A DNA stretch of 64,000 bases from Dyella thiooxydans (GCF_001641285.1 NZ_CP014841.1:1240001-1304000); one strand, 5' to 3'; positions 52,476 to 64,000 are shown, counted from the stretch's first letter. The notes: generated by a model not told the origin, from the letters alone. Program-made: numbers and translations.

Positions 52476-54866
52476 TTAGGGGTACAGCGCCGTCTGCAGA
52501 CGGGTCACGGCTTCGCGCATGGCGGGCACGCCACCAAAGTGCTGGCTGGCGATTTCCGATGGGCTGCCGAAACGGTCGAAGGGATGAAGCTTCAGCAGAT
52601 CCGACAGATGGTTGAATTGAATGATGCCGCGCTCGACATAGCGCTCAAGTAGCAAGTCGAGGATTTCGCGTGCAGTGTCGCCGTACTGACCGAACAAGGC
52701 CGGCACCTCATGGCGCGCCTGCTCGGCGCGTTGGCGACGGGTGAGCAATGGCGCATCCCACGCCAGGTGACATAAGAGATCGAAGGGGTCCGCGTCGGAT
52801 AGTCCGCTCGCCGAGGCCAGCTCTTCGAAGTTGATCTGCCTTTCAGCCAACTCCTTCAGTACGTCGGCACGAGTGTCCGGCCGGGCCCATGCAGCGTGTA
52901 GATCGCCGTGGGTGGGGTACATCGAGCGCACGGTGCGTGCGGAGTAATCGGTGTAGCGCACCACCTGCAGCTTCTTGCCATCGGCATCGAGGTCGTAGAC
53001 CAGGTGGCCGATAACTTCTACCTCGCCGCCGTCGACGTAGAACTTGCGTGGCTCATTTCGCGGGTCGCCGGTGATCTCGGCGTCCAGCGTCCCCGGTCCG
53101 ACGGTAATGTCGTGCTCGGGGGCCTCTTCCTGTTCGGCAATAGCCTGTTCGATCTGCACCTCGCCTTGCGCGTCGATGGTGACCTGTTCGATACGCGCCG
53201 GCTCACCATCGAATTCCGGATCGGCAAAGTGCCGGGTGGCGGTGCCGGTGAAGTCGATAATATTGAAGAATTCTTTGCCGTAGTCCACCCGCAGGCGCGT
53301 GCCGCGGCCGATGATCTGCTTGAACTCGGCACGCGAGCCGACCACGCGGGCGAGCACCACGTTTTTCACCGTTTCGGCATCCACCCCGGTGGTAAGCAGT
53401 TGCGAGGTGGTGAGGATGGTAGGAGTCGGCTCATCGACGTCCTGGAAGTCGCTCAGATGCCCCAGCCCGATGGCGCCCTCGTCGCTGGTGACACGGCAGA
53501 CATAATTTGGGTACTGACGCACAAGGTCACTATTGAGGTTGACCAGCGCCTCGCGCATTTCGGCGGCGTGTTCCTGGTCCACGCAAAAAACCAAGGTCTT
53601 TGCGAAGCGATCCGTGGACTTAAGGAAATCGGTCAGGTGCTTCGCCATCGCCTGGGTGCGGGCACGCAACGCCACTGCGCGCTCGAAGTCCTTGGTCTGG
53701 TATTCGTCGTCCGGGATGGGGCGGCCGTAGCGATCCAGCTCGTCTTTGTTCGGGCGCCAGCCCGCGGCATCGGCGGTGGTGATGACACGATGCACTCGGT
53801 AGGGCGCCAGGAAGCCGTCATCGATGCCCTGCTTCAGGCTGTAGGTGTAGACCGGATTGCCGAAGTATTCGTAGCTATCGCGGGATTCGTCGCGCAACGG
53901 CGTGGCCGTCATGCCGAAGTGCACGGCCGGAGCAAAATAGTCCAGCACCTTGCGCCAACTGCTATCGTCGCGGGCCGAGCCGCGATGACATTCGTCGATA
54001 ACGATGAGGTCGAAGAAGTCGGGCCGGTATTGACGGAACAGATCATCGCTACCGCCGTTGGTGAGCGATTGGTAGATACCGAAATACATATCGCGCGCCA
54101 GACTGGGGTCCGCGCTGGTGATTTTGTGTCGCGCGTCTGCAAAAGGCGCAAACATCTTGTCCTTGGGATCGTCAACAAGGATGTTGCGATCGGCGAGAAA
54201 CAGAATTTTCGGGCGCCGGTGTTCCCCCGCTCGATTCCAGCGGCTGTACCAGAGCTTCCAGCACACCTGAAACGCCACGCATGTCTTGCCCGTGCCAGTC
54301 GCCAGTGTGACCAGCACGCGCTTCTGGCCCCGAAGGATCGCCTCCACAACACGGCGGATAGCGATGTCCTGATAGTAGCGAGGAACCTTGCCGGAAATGA
54401 GGTTGTACGGTTCCAGCCAGCAGTGCGCGACAGGCTCAGGTAGCTTCGCCTCGCCGTTGAGACGCTGCCATAGTTCCTCCGGGCTAGGATATTTGGAGAT
54501 CTCTAGCTCGGCGCCAGTCGTGTAATCGATTTCGATGATGCGTCGGCCATTGGTTGCATAGGCGAAGCGCAAGCCCAGCATTTCGGCATATTCACGTGCT
54601 TGCTGTACGCCGTTTTCGGCAGGCAGTCCCACCTCCTTCGCCTCCACTACGGCTATGGGAAAGTCTCGGCGTAGATACAACACGTAGTCGGCCCGCCTCC
54701 GCTTACCGCGCCGAGGTTTGCCGCCAACTAGCACAATGCGACCGTCAGTTATTGGGTGCTGACCGCCGATCCCATGCGGTGCGTTCTCCCAACCAGCACG
54801 CTGCAACGCCGGCAACACGTAGGCGCGGCACGTGTCGTCTTCGGTCAGGATCAGCTTCTCGTCCAT
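52476..54866 (-). CDS. hsdR: Type I restriction-modification endonuclease/translocase HsdR
   Basis: This 796-residue motor subunit has an N-terminal PD-(D/E)xK nuclease (ADYVLYL, IAVVEAKEVG), then a superfamily II helicase with Walker A LATGTGKT, motif II VIDECHRGSA and motif III GMTATPLRDE. The C-terminal EcoEI_R_C-type region follows. All catalytic motifs are intact, so the system should be active. It is first in the hsdR-hsdM-hsdS operon. The promoter must lie in the 111-bp gap upstream. Confidence 0.95.
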   Translation of the reverse strand: MDEKLILTEDDTCRAYVLPALQRAGWENAPHGIGGQHPITDGRIVLVGGKPRRGKRRRADYVLYLRRDFPIAVVEAKEVGLPAENGVQQAREYAEMLGLRFAYATNGRRIIEIDYTTGAELEISKYPSPEELWQRLNGEAKLPEPVAHCWLEPYNLISGKVPRYYQDIAIRRVVEAILRGQKRVLVTLATGTGKTCVAFQVCWKLWYSRWNRAGEHRRPKILFLADRNILVDDPKDKMFAPFADARHKITSADPSLARDMYFGIYQSLTNGGSDDLFRQYRPDFFDLIVIDECHRGSARDDSSWRKVLDYFAPAVHFGMTATPLRDESRDSYEYFGNPVYTYSLKQGIDDGFLAPYRVHRVITTADAAGWRPNKDELDRYGRPIPDDEYQTKDFERAVALRARTQAMAKHLTDFLKSTDRFAKTLVFCVDQEHAAEMREALVNLNSDLVRQYPNYVCRVTSDEGAIGLGHLSDFQDVDEPTPTILTTSQLLTTGVDAETVKNVVLARVVGSRAEFKQIIGRGTRLRVDYGKEFFNIIDFTGTATRHFADPEFDGEPARIEQVTIDAQGEVQIEQAIAEQEEAPEHDITVGPGTLDAEITGDPRNEPRKFYVDGGEVEVIGHLVYDLDADGKKLQVVRYTDYSARTVRSMYPTHGDLHAAWARPDTRADVLKELAERQINFEELASASGLSDADPFDLLCHLAWDAPLLTRRQRAEQARHEVPALFGQYGDTAREILDLLLERYVERGIIQFNHLSDLLKLHPFDRFGSPSEIASQHFGGVPAMREAVTRLQTALYP

Positions 54867-54949
54867 GCTCGTCGCTCGTCAGGCGGGCGACAGCAACAAA
54901 TCCGACCGTGCGGATACCCACTGCCCCCTGTGGCTCTGAACTGTGTCAT

Positions 54950-54966
54950 GCCCCGCCTTGCGGGGC
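54950..54966. other. 7-bp hairpin between hsdR and the integrase
   Basis: GCCCCGC and GCGGGGC pair around CTT. There is no T-tract. It may weakly end the integrase transcript before the hsd promoter. Confidence 0.4.
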
Positions 54967-54977
54967 AACGAACAGCC

Positions 54978-55952
54978 TCACCCGAGCTTCTTGGCGAGAT
55001 CGGATGCATGGGGATGGTAATACCTAAGCACCATGCGCATGTCCTTGTGTCCCGTAACCTTCGCCAGCTCATGCGCTTGGAGGAGATCAGCCAGGCGGGA
55101 AGTCGCCTCATGCCGCAGGTCATGGAAGTGAAGCCCGCTCAAACCAGCCCGCTGGCAAGCACGATCGAAAGCCTGGGATACCGAGTCGGGCTTTAGACCA
55201 AACACTCGACCATCGATGCGTCGTGGTAGCCCGCGAAGCGCGCTGATTGCCCGCGTGGAGAGTGGCACGGTGCGAGCGGCACCATTCTTTGTATGGGGGA
55301 GATGGGCCGTGCAGGCACGCAGGTCCACGTGCTCCCATCGCAAGTTGCAAAGCTCGCCACGGCGCATGGCTGTCTCCACGGCCAGCCGGATGAATACGCC
55401 CAGCTCTACCGAACCCGTGGCAGCGCAGAGCGCCTCGATTTCATCTTGGGTAACACGGCGGTTCCGTGCGTTGGCAACGCGAGGCTTAGACACCGATTCA
55501 ACCGGGTTGGCCAGCGATTCCATGCCCCACTCGCGGCGCGCCAGGTTGAACACCCTGGACAGCACGGCGAGCCGCCGGACGATGGTGGCTGGCGCATGGC
55601 CATCGGACGCCCACGCATCACGTGCCGCGGCTATATCGGAACTCCGAATGCGGGCCATGGAATGCCGAGCTAGCGGAAGGAGCCGTACTGCATTGACGTG
55701 GGACCTCTCCCGAGCGGGATCCGACTTCCGCGGCACCCATTCAGAGATATAGCGATCGAGGCACTCGACCAGGGTAGTGCTTTCCGCCGCGCTGGCATCG
55801 CGCCACACGCCGCGCTCGATTTCGCTCTCCTGCTTTCGCGCCCAAGCTTCGGCGTCCGCCTGCGTGCGGAACGTCCGCGAAATCGGCGGCGCGTCACCAC
55901 GCCGAACTTTCGCCTGCCACCGACCTGACTCGCGCTGCGTGATGGTTGCCAT
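54978..55952 (-). CDS. int: Tyrosine recombinase (island integrase)
   Basis: This 324-residue site-specific recombinase has an N-terminal arm-binding and SAM-like core-binding region, then the catalytic domain with Arg in TAMRRGELCNLRW, HDLRHEATSR (His-x-x-Arg), GHKDMRMVLRYYHPH (His and nucleophile Tyr). All residues are intact. It lies next to attR with its 5' end towards it, the usual position for tRNA-site integrases, and should catalyse integration at and excision from tRNA-Thr. Confidence 0.95.
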   Translation of the reverse strand: MATITQRESGRWQAKVRRGDAPPISRTFRTQADAEAWARKQESEIERGVWRDASAAESTTLVECLDRYISEWVPRKSDPARERSHVNAVRLLPLARHSMARIRSSDIAAARDAWASDGHAPATIVRRLAVLSRVFNLARREWGMESLANPVESVSKPRVANARNRRVTQDEIEALCAATGSVELGVFIRLAVETAMRRGELCNLRWEHVDLRACTAHLPHTKNGAARTVPLSTRAISALRGLPRRIDGRVFGLKPDSVSQAFDRACQRAGLSGLHFHDLRHEATSRLADLLQAHELAKVTGHKDMRMVLRYYHPHASDLAKKLG

Positions 55953-56041
55953 GGACTGCCGGGTGTCCCCAATTTGTCCCCGACAGCTTACTATTTGTCA
56001 TTAAACCTAACAATACCAACACATTAAAGCGACATATTTTA

Positions 56042-56089
56042 GCATTCGTAATGCGTAGGTCGTAGGTTCGATTCCTATTTCCGGCACCA
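56042..56089 (+). repeat. attR: 48-bp direct repeat of tRNA-Thr 3' end
   Basis: This is an exact copy of 34029-34076. It lies 89 bp upstream of the integrase start, with AT-rich DNA between. The flanking DNA beyond it is core (terminator and ispH). Confidence 0.93.
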
Positions 56090-56098
56090 TATACAGCG

Positions 56099-56130
56099 AA
56101 AAGGCCCGCAGCAACGCGGGCCTTTTCGTT
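56099..56130. terminator. Terminator between attR and ispH
   Basis: AAAAGGCCCGC (56099-56109) pairs with GCGGGCCTTTT (56116-56126), an 11-bp stem ending in T-runs both ways. Before the island inserted it would have terminated tRNA-Thr. It now also ends the leftward ispH transcript. Confidence 0.82.
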
Positions 56131-56151
56131 TTCCGGATGGGTGGCGTCGGG

Positions 56152-57108
56152 TCAGGCCGCGGCCGTGCCGTCGCACAGCCGCAGTTCCTTGGGCAGGGCG
56201 AAGGTGATGGTTTCCGGCTCGCCGTCCAGCTCGCGCACGCTGCCGGCACCCCAGGATTGCAGCCGGGCGATGACCTCCTTCACCAGCTTGTCCGGCGCCG
56301 ACGCACCGGCAGTCACGCCAATGCTCGTCACGCCATCGAGCCACTCGCGGGCGATGTGCTCGGCGCCGTCGATCAGGTGGGCCGGCACGCCCTGCTTCTC
56401 CGCCAGCTCGCGCAGGCGGTTGGAATTGGAGCTGTTGACCGAGCCGACCACCAGCACCAGGTCGACCGCTTCGGCCAGCCGCCGTACGGCGTCCTGGCGA
56501 TTCTGGGTGGCGTAGCAGATGTCGTCCTTGCGCGGCCCCTCGATGTCCGGGAAGGTGCCGCGCAGGGCCTCGATGATCGCCCGGGTGTCGTCCACCGACA
56601 GCGTGGTCTGGGTGACGTAGGACAGCTGGTGCGGGAACTTCGGCGCCAGTTCGGCCACCTGCTCCACCGACTCCACCAGCAGGATTTCGCCGGTATTGGC
56701 CGGGTTCCACTGACCCATCGTGCCCTCGACTTCCGGGTGCCCGGCATGGCCGATCAGGATCACGCTGCGCCCGATGCGCCCCAGCCGGGCGACCTCCATG
56801 TGGACCTTGGTGACCAGCGGACAGGTGGCGTCGAACACCTTCAGCCCGCGCAGCTCGGCCTCGCTGCGTACGGCCTGCGACACCCCGTGCGCACTGAAGA
56901 TCACCGTGGCGCCGTCCGGTACCTCGGCCAGCTCCTCGACGAACACCGCACCGTCGGCGCGCAGCTTGTCGACCACGTAGCGGTTGTGCACCACCTCGTG
57001 CCGCACGTAGATCGGCGCACCGTAGGATTCCAGCGCGCGCTCGACGATGGCGATGGCGCGGTCGACACCGGCGCAGAAGCCGCGGGGGTTGGCGAGAAGA
57101 ATGTCCAC
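56152..57108 (-). CDS. ispH: 4-hydroxy-3-methylbut-2-enyl diphosphate reductase IspH
   Basis: IspH is the last enzyme of the MEP isoprenoid pathway, making IPP and DMAPP with a [4Fe-4S] cluster. The 318-residue protein has the three cluster cysteines in [26 protein letters not shown] and [11 protein letters not shown], plus [12 protein letters not shown] and HLIDGAEHI. It is the last gene of the ileS-lspA-ispH group, in the order seen in most gammaproteobacteria. Confidence 0.96.
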   Translation of the reverse strand: MDILLANPRGFCAGVDRAIAIVERALESYGAPIYVRHEVVHNRYVVDKLRADGAVFVEELAEVPDGATVIFSAHGVSQAVRSEAELRGLKVFDATCPLVTKVHMEVARLGRIGRSVILIGHAGHPEVEGTMGQWNPANTGEILLVESVEQVAELAPKFPHQLSYVTQTTLSVDDTRAIIEALRGTFPDIEGPRKDDICYATQNRQDAVRRLAEAVDLVLVVGSVNSSNSNRLRELAEKQGVPAHLIDGAEHIAREWLDGVTSIGVTAGASAPDKLVKEVIARLQSWGAGSVRELDGEPETITFALPKELRLCDGTAAA

Positions 57109-57167
57109 AGACGATCCGGCAGATCAGGTAAGGCCGCGATTATCGCATGCCCTGCCCCATGGCCGGA

Positions 57168-57662
57168 TCACCCGGCCTTTCGCCGGTCCGCGAACAGCCC
57201 GAACACGACCAGCAACACCGCACCCACGGTGATGCCGCAGTCGGCCACGTTGAAAACCGGATAGCTCCACTGGTGCCAGTAGACCTGGATGAAGTCGGTC
57301 ACCACCGCCGCGTGCAGGCGGTCGATCATGTTGCCGATCGCACCGCCGATCACCAGGGCCAGCGGCAGCGCCGTGCGCCAGTCGTGCCGCGGCGTACGCG
57401 CCAGCCACACCACCAGCACGCTGCTGATCGCCACCGCCAGGGCGACGAAGAACCAGCGCTGCCAACCGGCGCTGCTGGCGAGGAAACTGAAGGCCGCTCC
57501 GGGATTGAACGCCAGCGTCCAGTTGAGCAGGCCCGGGATCACCGGGTGCGGCGTGCCGGCCGGTGCCAGCGCATGCTGCGCCCACACCTTGGTCAGTTGG
57601 TCGATCAGCACCACGACCGCCGATAGCAGCAGCCAGGGAAGCGCACGGGGTTTCGAAGACAT
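57168..57662 (-). CDS. lspA: Lipoprotein signal peptidase LspA
   Basis: This inner-membrane aspartyl peptidase cuts lipoprotein signal peptides after lipid attachment. The 164-residue protein starts at ATG 57662. Upstream codons of the frame have no support. It has four helices and catalytic Asp residues in GNMIDRL and FNVADCGITVG, plus NPGAAFSFLA. It lies 59 bp before ispH and 83 bp after ileS. Confidence 0.95.
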   Translation of the reverse strand: MSSKPRALPWLLLSAVVVLIDQLTKVWAQHALAPAGTPHPVIPGLLNWTLAFNPGAAFSFLASSAGWQRWFFVALAVAISSVLVVWLARTPRHDWRTALPLALVIGGAIGNMIDRLHAAVVTDFIQVYWHQWSYPVFNVADCGITVGAVLLVVFGLFADRRKAG

Positions 57663-57710
57663 GAAGGACTCTTTCAGGTGGAGCCGGCCCTGCCGGCATC
57701 GCATGGCGGC

Positions 57711-57740
57711 ATTCCCGCGCCCTACTAAGGGCGCGGGAAT
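57711..57740. other. Perfect 13-bp hairpin between ileS and lspA
   Basis: ATTCCCGCGCCCT and its complement enclose a 4-bp ACTA loop. There is no T-tract. It could protect the mRNA, attenuate, or be a REP-like repeat. A REP-associated transposase remnant exists in the island, but I saw no second copy in the window. Confidence 0.6.
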
Positions 57741-57745
57741 GGAAG

Positions 57746-60607
<2,862 letters not shown>

Positions 60608-60793
60608 CGCTTCGAGTGCCTTCTTCGCTGTCTCGTCCCGGGGCCGCGAGGCCACAGGCGCTGTCTTGCCGCCCGTCGCGCGCGGCGACAGGCGCTCGCG
60701 CTGCGGGCGGATGCCTTCAAATAATAATGATTGCCGCGACGGCGCTGGCGCGGTCGCGGGCGGGGTACGGCGAATTGATCGTGTCGCTGAGCA

Positions 60794-61747
60794 TCATGCG
60801 CGAGCCAGTACCGGGTTCATGCCCAGGATGGCCCGGGCCGAGCGCGCATCATGATCCATCTGCGCCTTCAGCGCATCCAGTCCATCGAATTTCTGCTCGT
60901 CGCGCAGCCTGGCGACGAACTCCACCGCCATGCGCCGGCCGTAGAGATCGCCCTCGAAATCGAACAGGTGCACCTCCAGCAGCGGCTGGGTCACCTGGTT
61001 CACCGTGGGGCGCACGCCCAGGCTGGCCACGCCGGGCCAGGCGCATTCGCTATTGCCCAGGCCGACCCGGACCGCGAAGATGCCCTGCACCGGGCTGACC
61101 CGGCTGTGCAGGTGGATGTTGGCGGTGGGATAGCCCAGGGTCCGGCCCAACTGGTTGCCGTATTCGACCTTGCCCTCGATGACGAACGGCCGCCCAAGCA
61201 ACGGTGCGGCGGCGGCAAAATCGCCCGCGGCCAGCAGCTCGCGTACCCGGGTCGCCGAGACGCGCTCGTCGTGCAGCAACACCGGCGGCATGGTGCGGGC
61301 GACAAAACCCAGCTCCCGCCCCATCCGCTCCAGCAGCGCCACGTCGCCCGCGCGCTTGTGCCCGAAGCGGAAGTCGCCGCCCACCCACACTTCGCGGGCG
61401 GCGAGGCGTTCGACCAGTACCTGCCGCACGAAAGCCTCGGGCGTCATCGCCGCCAGCGCCGCGTTGAAGCGCAGCAGCAGCGCCTGCGAGATGCCGGCCG
61501 CGTCGAAGCCGACCAGCTTCTCGCGAACGCTGGAGAGCCGGGGAACCGGCTGCGGCGAGAAGTACGCCCGCGGCAGTGGCTCGAAACTGATCACTGCCGG
61601 CTCGCAGTCGAGCGCTGCAGCGCGTTCCCGCACCTCCGCGAGCAGGGCCTGGTGGCCGCGGTGCAGGCCATCGAACGCACCGATCGCCGCGACGCTTCCG
61701 CGTGGCGCCAAGCAGGGTCCCGCGACGTCCCGTGAAAGCTTGATCAT
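60794..61747 (-). CDS. ribF: Bifunctional riboflavin kinase / FAD synthetase RibF
   Basis: RibF makes FMN and FAD. From ATG 61747 it has 317 residues. The N-terminal nucleotidyltransferase has IGAFDGLHRGHQALL and a FRFGHKRAGDV region. The C-terminal kinase has GRTLGYPTANIHL. A perfect TATAAT lies 6 bp before the ATG, implying a nearly leaderless transcript if used. Otherwise it reads from murJ, 36 bp upstream. Confidence 0.95.
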   Translation of the reverse strand: MIKLSRDVAGPCLAPRGSVAAIGAFDGLHRGHQALLAEVRERAAALDCEPAVISFEPLPRAYFSPQPVPRLSSVREKLVGFDAAGISQALLLRFNAALAAMTPEAFVRQVLVERLAAREVWVGGDFRFGHKRAGDVALLERMGRELGFVARTMPPVLLHDERVSATRVRELLAAGDFAAAAPLLGRPFVIEGKVEYGNQLGRTLGYPTANIHLHSRVSPVQGIFAVRVGLGNSECAWPGVASLGVRPTVNQVTQPLLEVHLFDFEGDLYGRRMAVEFVARLRDEQKFDGLDALKAQMDHDARSARAILGMNPVLARA

Positions 61748-61753
61748 CGGGCC

Positions 61754-61759
61754 ATTATA
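61754..61759 (-). promoter_or_regulatory. Possible -10 element giving a leaderless ribF transcript
   Basis: Reading leftward, TATAAT ends 6 bp before the ribF ATG, so transcription would begin at or next to the start codon. No good -35 is present at 17 bp (TTGAGG lies at about 22 bp). It may be chance in the murJ-ribF gap. Confidence 0.3.
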
Positions 61760-61783
61760 CCGGCCCGCCACGCGGCCCGGGCC

Positions 61784-63391
61784 TCAATGGGCACGCAGGT
61801 CACGCAGCCGGAAGCCCAGCGCGAACAGCGCAGCGACGTAGGTGCCGCCGCCGGCAATCACCAGCACCATCAGATGCCACACGCGGGCGGACACCTTCAC
61901 GTCGCTCCAGTCCGGCCATAGCCAGCGCCCGGCCAGCAGCACCGCCACCATGGCCACGCAGGCCACCCCCAGCCGCAGCCAGTGGCGCGACCAGCCCGGC
62001 GCGCGGCGGTACACGCCGTCCCGCTTCAGCCAGTGCCACAACAGCAGGAAGTTCACGTAGCTCGACAGCGAGCTGGCGATGGCCAGCCCCACGTGCAGGC
62101 CGCGCACCTGGGCGATGCCGGCGATCCAGCTCCCCGCCAGCTGAGCCGGAGTCGCCCACAGCTGGTACAGCAGCGCGATGAACACACCGTTGAACACCAT
62201 GTTGGCCACCAGCGCCACCACGCCAGCCCGAACCGGGGTGCGCGTGTCCTGCCGCGAATAGAACGCCGGCAACAGCACCTTTACCAGCGCATAGGCCGGC
62301 AGGCCGGCGCTCAGGGCCAGCACCGACATCGCTGCCATCCGTGCGTCGGTCGCGGTGAAGCGGCCGTTCTGGAAGAAGGTCGATACCAGCGGCTCGGCCA
62401 GCAGCAGCAGTGCCAGCATCGCCGGCAAGGCGATCAGCAGGGTGATCCGCAGCCCCCAGTCCAGTGCGCGCGAGAAGCCCTCGCGATCGGTCCCGACGTG
62501 GTGGCGCGACAGCGAGGGCAGGATCACCGTACCCAGCGCCACGCCGAACACCCCCAGCGGAAGCTCGAGGAAGCGCGTGGCCTGCCACAGCCAGGTCTGC
62601 GAGCCGGTTACCAGGAAGGAGATCACCACCGTGTCGAGCAGCAGGTTGAGCTGCGCCACCGAAGAGCCGAACAGGGTCGGCACCATCAGCCGCATGATCC
62701 GTCGCACCATGGGGTGGCTCCAGCCCCAGCGCGGCCGCTGCAGCAACCCGAGCTGACGCACCGCCGGCAGCAGGAACAGCCACTGCAGCACGCCGGCCAC
62801 CAGCACCGCCCAGCCCATTGCCATGATCGGCACCTGCAGCCGCGGTGCCAGCCACAGCGCACCGGCGATCATGCACAGGTTGAGGATCACCGGCGCCAAC
62901 GCCGGCAGCGCGAAGCGGTGGAAGCTGTTCAGCACGCCGGCCGCCAGTGCGTTCAGCGAGACGAAGAAGATGAAGGGAAAGGTCAGCCGCACCAGGTCGG
63001 TGGTCAGGTCGAACTTGTGCGGATTGTCCAGCGCCCCCGGAGCGAACATCGAGGCGACCTGCGGCGCGAACACCAGGCCCAGCCCGGTCACCGCCAGCAG
63101 CACGCCGCCCAGCGTCCCCGACACCCGGGCCAGCAACTCCTTGAGCTGCTCGCGGGTGCCGGTTTCCTTCACCTCGGTGAACACCGGCACGAACGCCGTG
63201 GAGAACGACCCCTCGGCGAACAGGCGCCGCATGAAGTTGGGAATGCGGAAGGCGATCACGAAGGCGTCCGTCGCCGCGCTGGCACCGAACACGTGGCTCA
63301 TGGAGATATCGCGAACCAGTCCGAGGACGCGCGAGACCATGGTCATGCTGCTGAACGACAGCAGCCCGCGCAGCATGCTGGGAGACTTCAT
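61784..63391 (-). CDS. murJ: Lipid II flippase MurJ
   Basis: This 535-residue MOP-superfamily flippase moves lipid II across the inner membrane for peptidoglycan synthesis. About 14 helices are present. The conserved opening SMTMVSRVLGLVRDISMSHVFGAS and RLFAEGSFSTAFVPVF match MurJ. It starts at ATG 63391 and leads the leftward murJ-ribF-ileS-lspA-ispH group, with rpsT divergent as in many gammaproteobacteria. Confidence 0.95.
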   Translation of the reverse strand: MKSPSMLRGLLSFSSMTMVSRVLGLVRDISMSHVFGASAATDAFVIAFRIPNFMRRLFAEGSFSTAFVPVFTEVKETGTREQLKELLARVSGTLGGVLLAVTGLGLVFAPQVASMFAPGALDNPHKFDLTTDLVRLTFPFIFFVSLNALAAGVLNSFHRFALPALAPVILNLCMIAGALWLAPRLQVPIMAMGWAVLVAGVLQWLFLLPAVRQLGLLQRPRWGWSHPMVRRIMRLMVPTLFGSSVAQLNLLLDTVVISFLVTGSQTWLWQATRFLELPLGVFGVALGTVILPSLSRHHVGTDREGFSRALDWGLRITLLIALPAMLALLLLAEPLVSTFFQNGRFTATDARMAAMSVLALSAGLPAYALVKVLLPAFYSRQDTRTPVRAGVVALVANMVFNGVFIALLYQLWATPAQLAGSWIAGIAQVRGLHVGLAIASSLSSYVNFLLLWHWLKRDGVYRRAPGWSRHWLRLGVACVAMVAVLLAGRWLWPDWSDVKVSARVWHLMVLVIAGGGTYVAALFALGFRLRDLRAH

Positions 63392-63577
63392 GCGGGTGAC
63401 GCCACCTCTGTGGATGGATACGGTGCGAGCCGTGGCACGGCGCGCAAAGGGCGTAGTGTGACAGCGGCAGGGGGCGCGATGACAGGCTCAGGTGTGGCAC
63501 AATCCGGGCACGCAGCGACCGTCATCGACGGCCTGTCACACCGGGCGCCGCAAGCGCCCATCGGTCGCGCCAAGTGC

Positions 63578-63606
63578 TTGACGCCATAGCGCAATGCACG
63601 CATAAT
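63578..63606 (+). promoter_or_regulatory. Promoter of rpsT
   Basis: TTGACG (63578-63583), a 17-bp spacer and CATAAT (63601-63606) make a strong sigma70 promoter. Transcription starts about 36 bp before the coding region. Confidence 0.8.
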
Positions 63607-63648
63607 TGCGCGTCTTTTTCCAACCCCAAGCGATTTCGGAGTTTTACC

Positions 63649-63912
63649 TTGGCCAACATCAAGTCCGCGAAGAAGCGTGCGCGCCAGTCCGAGCAGCGCC
63701 GCCTGCGCAACGTCAGCGCCCGCTCCATGGTGCGCACCGCCCTCAAGAAGGTCGTCAAGGCCATCGAGGCCAAGGACAAGGCTGCCGCGGTCGAGGCCTT
63801 TGCCGCCGCCCAGCCGGTCATGGATCGCTACGCCGCGCGTGGCCTGATCCACAAGAACAAGGCCGCTCGCCACAAGAGCCGCCTTAACGCGAAGATCCGC
63901 GAACTGGCCTGA
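63649..63912 (+). CDS. rpsT: 30S ribosomal protein S20
   Basis: S20 binds 16S rRNA early in 30S assembly. The 87-residue, very basic protein is exactly family length if translation starts at TTG 63649 ([18 protein letters not shown]), with CGGAG 7 bp before. Upstream in-frame codons are not conserved. A non-AUG start is also used for rpsT in E. coli, where it supports autoregulation, so the same may apply here. Confidence 0.95.
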   Translation: MANIKSAKKRARQSEQRRLRNVSARSMVRTALKKVVKAIEAKDKAAAVEAFAAAQPVMDRYAARGLIHKNKAARHKSRLNAKIRELA

Positions 63913-63941
63913 AGCCAGAACGCTCCTTCGGGTTGGTGAAC

Positions 63942-63965
63942 AAGCCGGCGCAAGCCGGCTTTTTC
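63942..63965 (+). terminator. Rho-independent terminator of rpsT
   Basis: AAGCCGGC and GCCGGCTT pair around GCAA, followed by a T-run. It ends the rpsT transcript. Nothing else is recognisable to the window end. Confidence 0.85.
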
Positions 63966-64000
63966 TTTGCCCGGCGCCCGCCTTACCCGGCAACGCCGTC

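Larger units (their letters stand above)
34029..56089. mobile_element. Integrated genomic island in tRNA-Thr (about 22 kb)
   Basis: The island is bounded by the 48-bp att repeats, with a tyrosine recombinase next to attR and an AlpA/Xis-like gene and replication genes in the middle. The cargo is a microcin export locus, a DUF3037/HipA-like pair and a type I restriction-modification system. Remnants of at least four transposases and low-GC patches show repeated insertions. There are no relaxase, type IV secretion, capsid or tail genes, so it would need a helper to move between cells. Confidence 0.9.

Noticed and set aside
34077-56041. Prophage
   Set aside because: Only integrase, Xis-like and replication genes are present; no terminase, capsid, tail or lysis genes.

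Overview
The window is chromosomal DNA of a high-GC gammaproteobacterium. The type IV pilus minor-pilin operon order, cydDC and cydABX, an Anr/Fnr regulator, the murJ-ribF-ileS-lspA-ispH block with divergent rpsT, and the codon use all fit a Xanthomonadales/Rhodanobacteraceae-type organism. No taxonomic marker was searched, so this is inference. The core flanks are very GC-rich. The middle (about 34.1-56.1 kb) is a foreign island with patches of clearly lower GC, most obvious at about 35.9-37.5 kb.

1-17.4 kb, respiration and redox. A truncated cation P-type ATPase is followed by cydDC, the exporter needed to assemble cytochrome bd. These genes converge on ompW-cydA-cydB-cydX-like, read from the other strand. 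A leftward block of sulfide:quinone reductase, a DUF2892 membrane protein, an RND efflux pump pair and an OsmC-like protein faces an ArsR-type regulator of the BigR/SqrR class across two palindromes. An Anr/Fnr-type [4Fe-4S] regulator follows, then a GNAT gene with a well-placed Fnr-type box. A second box-like site precedes ompW.

17.5-34 kb, signalling and surface. A large hybrid PAS histidine kinase, a response regulator and a REC-PAS-GGDEF-EAL protein overlap by ATGA junctions. Next comes the minor pilin operon fimT/pilU-pilV-pilW-pilX-pilY1-pilE, where PilY1 carries a lectin-like N-terminus. A TPR-GGDEF diguanylate cyclase precedes tRNA-Thr(CGT).

34.0-56.1 kb, genomic island. A perfect 48-bp direct repeat of the tRNA 3' end (34029-34076 and 56042-56089) bounds it, and a tyrosine recombinase sits next to the right repeat. 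It carries, in order: decayed insertion sequences; a low-GC glycosyltransferase-like gene; a putative double-glycine-leader microcin with membrane protein, C39-peptidase ABC exporter and HlyD-type adaptor; further transposase scraps; an AlpA/Xis-like and replication module; about 2.2 kb of non-coding, hairpin-rich DNA; a 51-residue ORF; a DUF3037/HipA-like kinase pair; a complete type I restriction-modification system; and the integrase. There are no phage structural or conjugation genes, so it looks like a satellite-type or mobilizable island carrying competition and defence cargo.

The most unusual stretch is 45.7-47.9 kb. It holds two arrays of 7-bp iterons, three diverged units of about 267 bp that share a ~28-bp repeat and each fold into a different-sequence but similarly closed hairpin, and about 0.9 kb dense in perfect stem-loops (including a GAAA-capped one) leading into the 51-codon ORF. 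This looks like a replication origin and/or large structured RNA and is the best candidate for an undescribed system.

56.1-64 kb, core. ispH, lspA, ileS, ribF and murJ run leftward and rpsT runs rightward with a TTG start, strong promoter and terminator.
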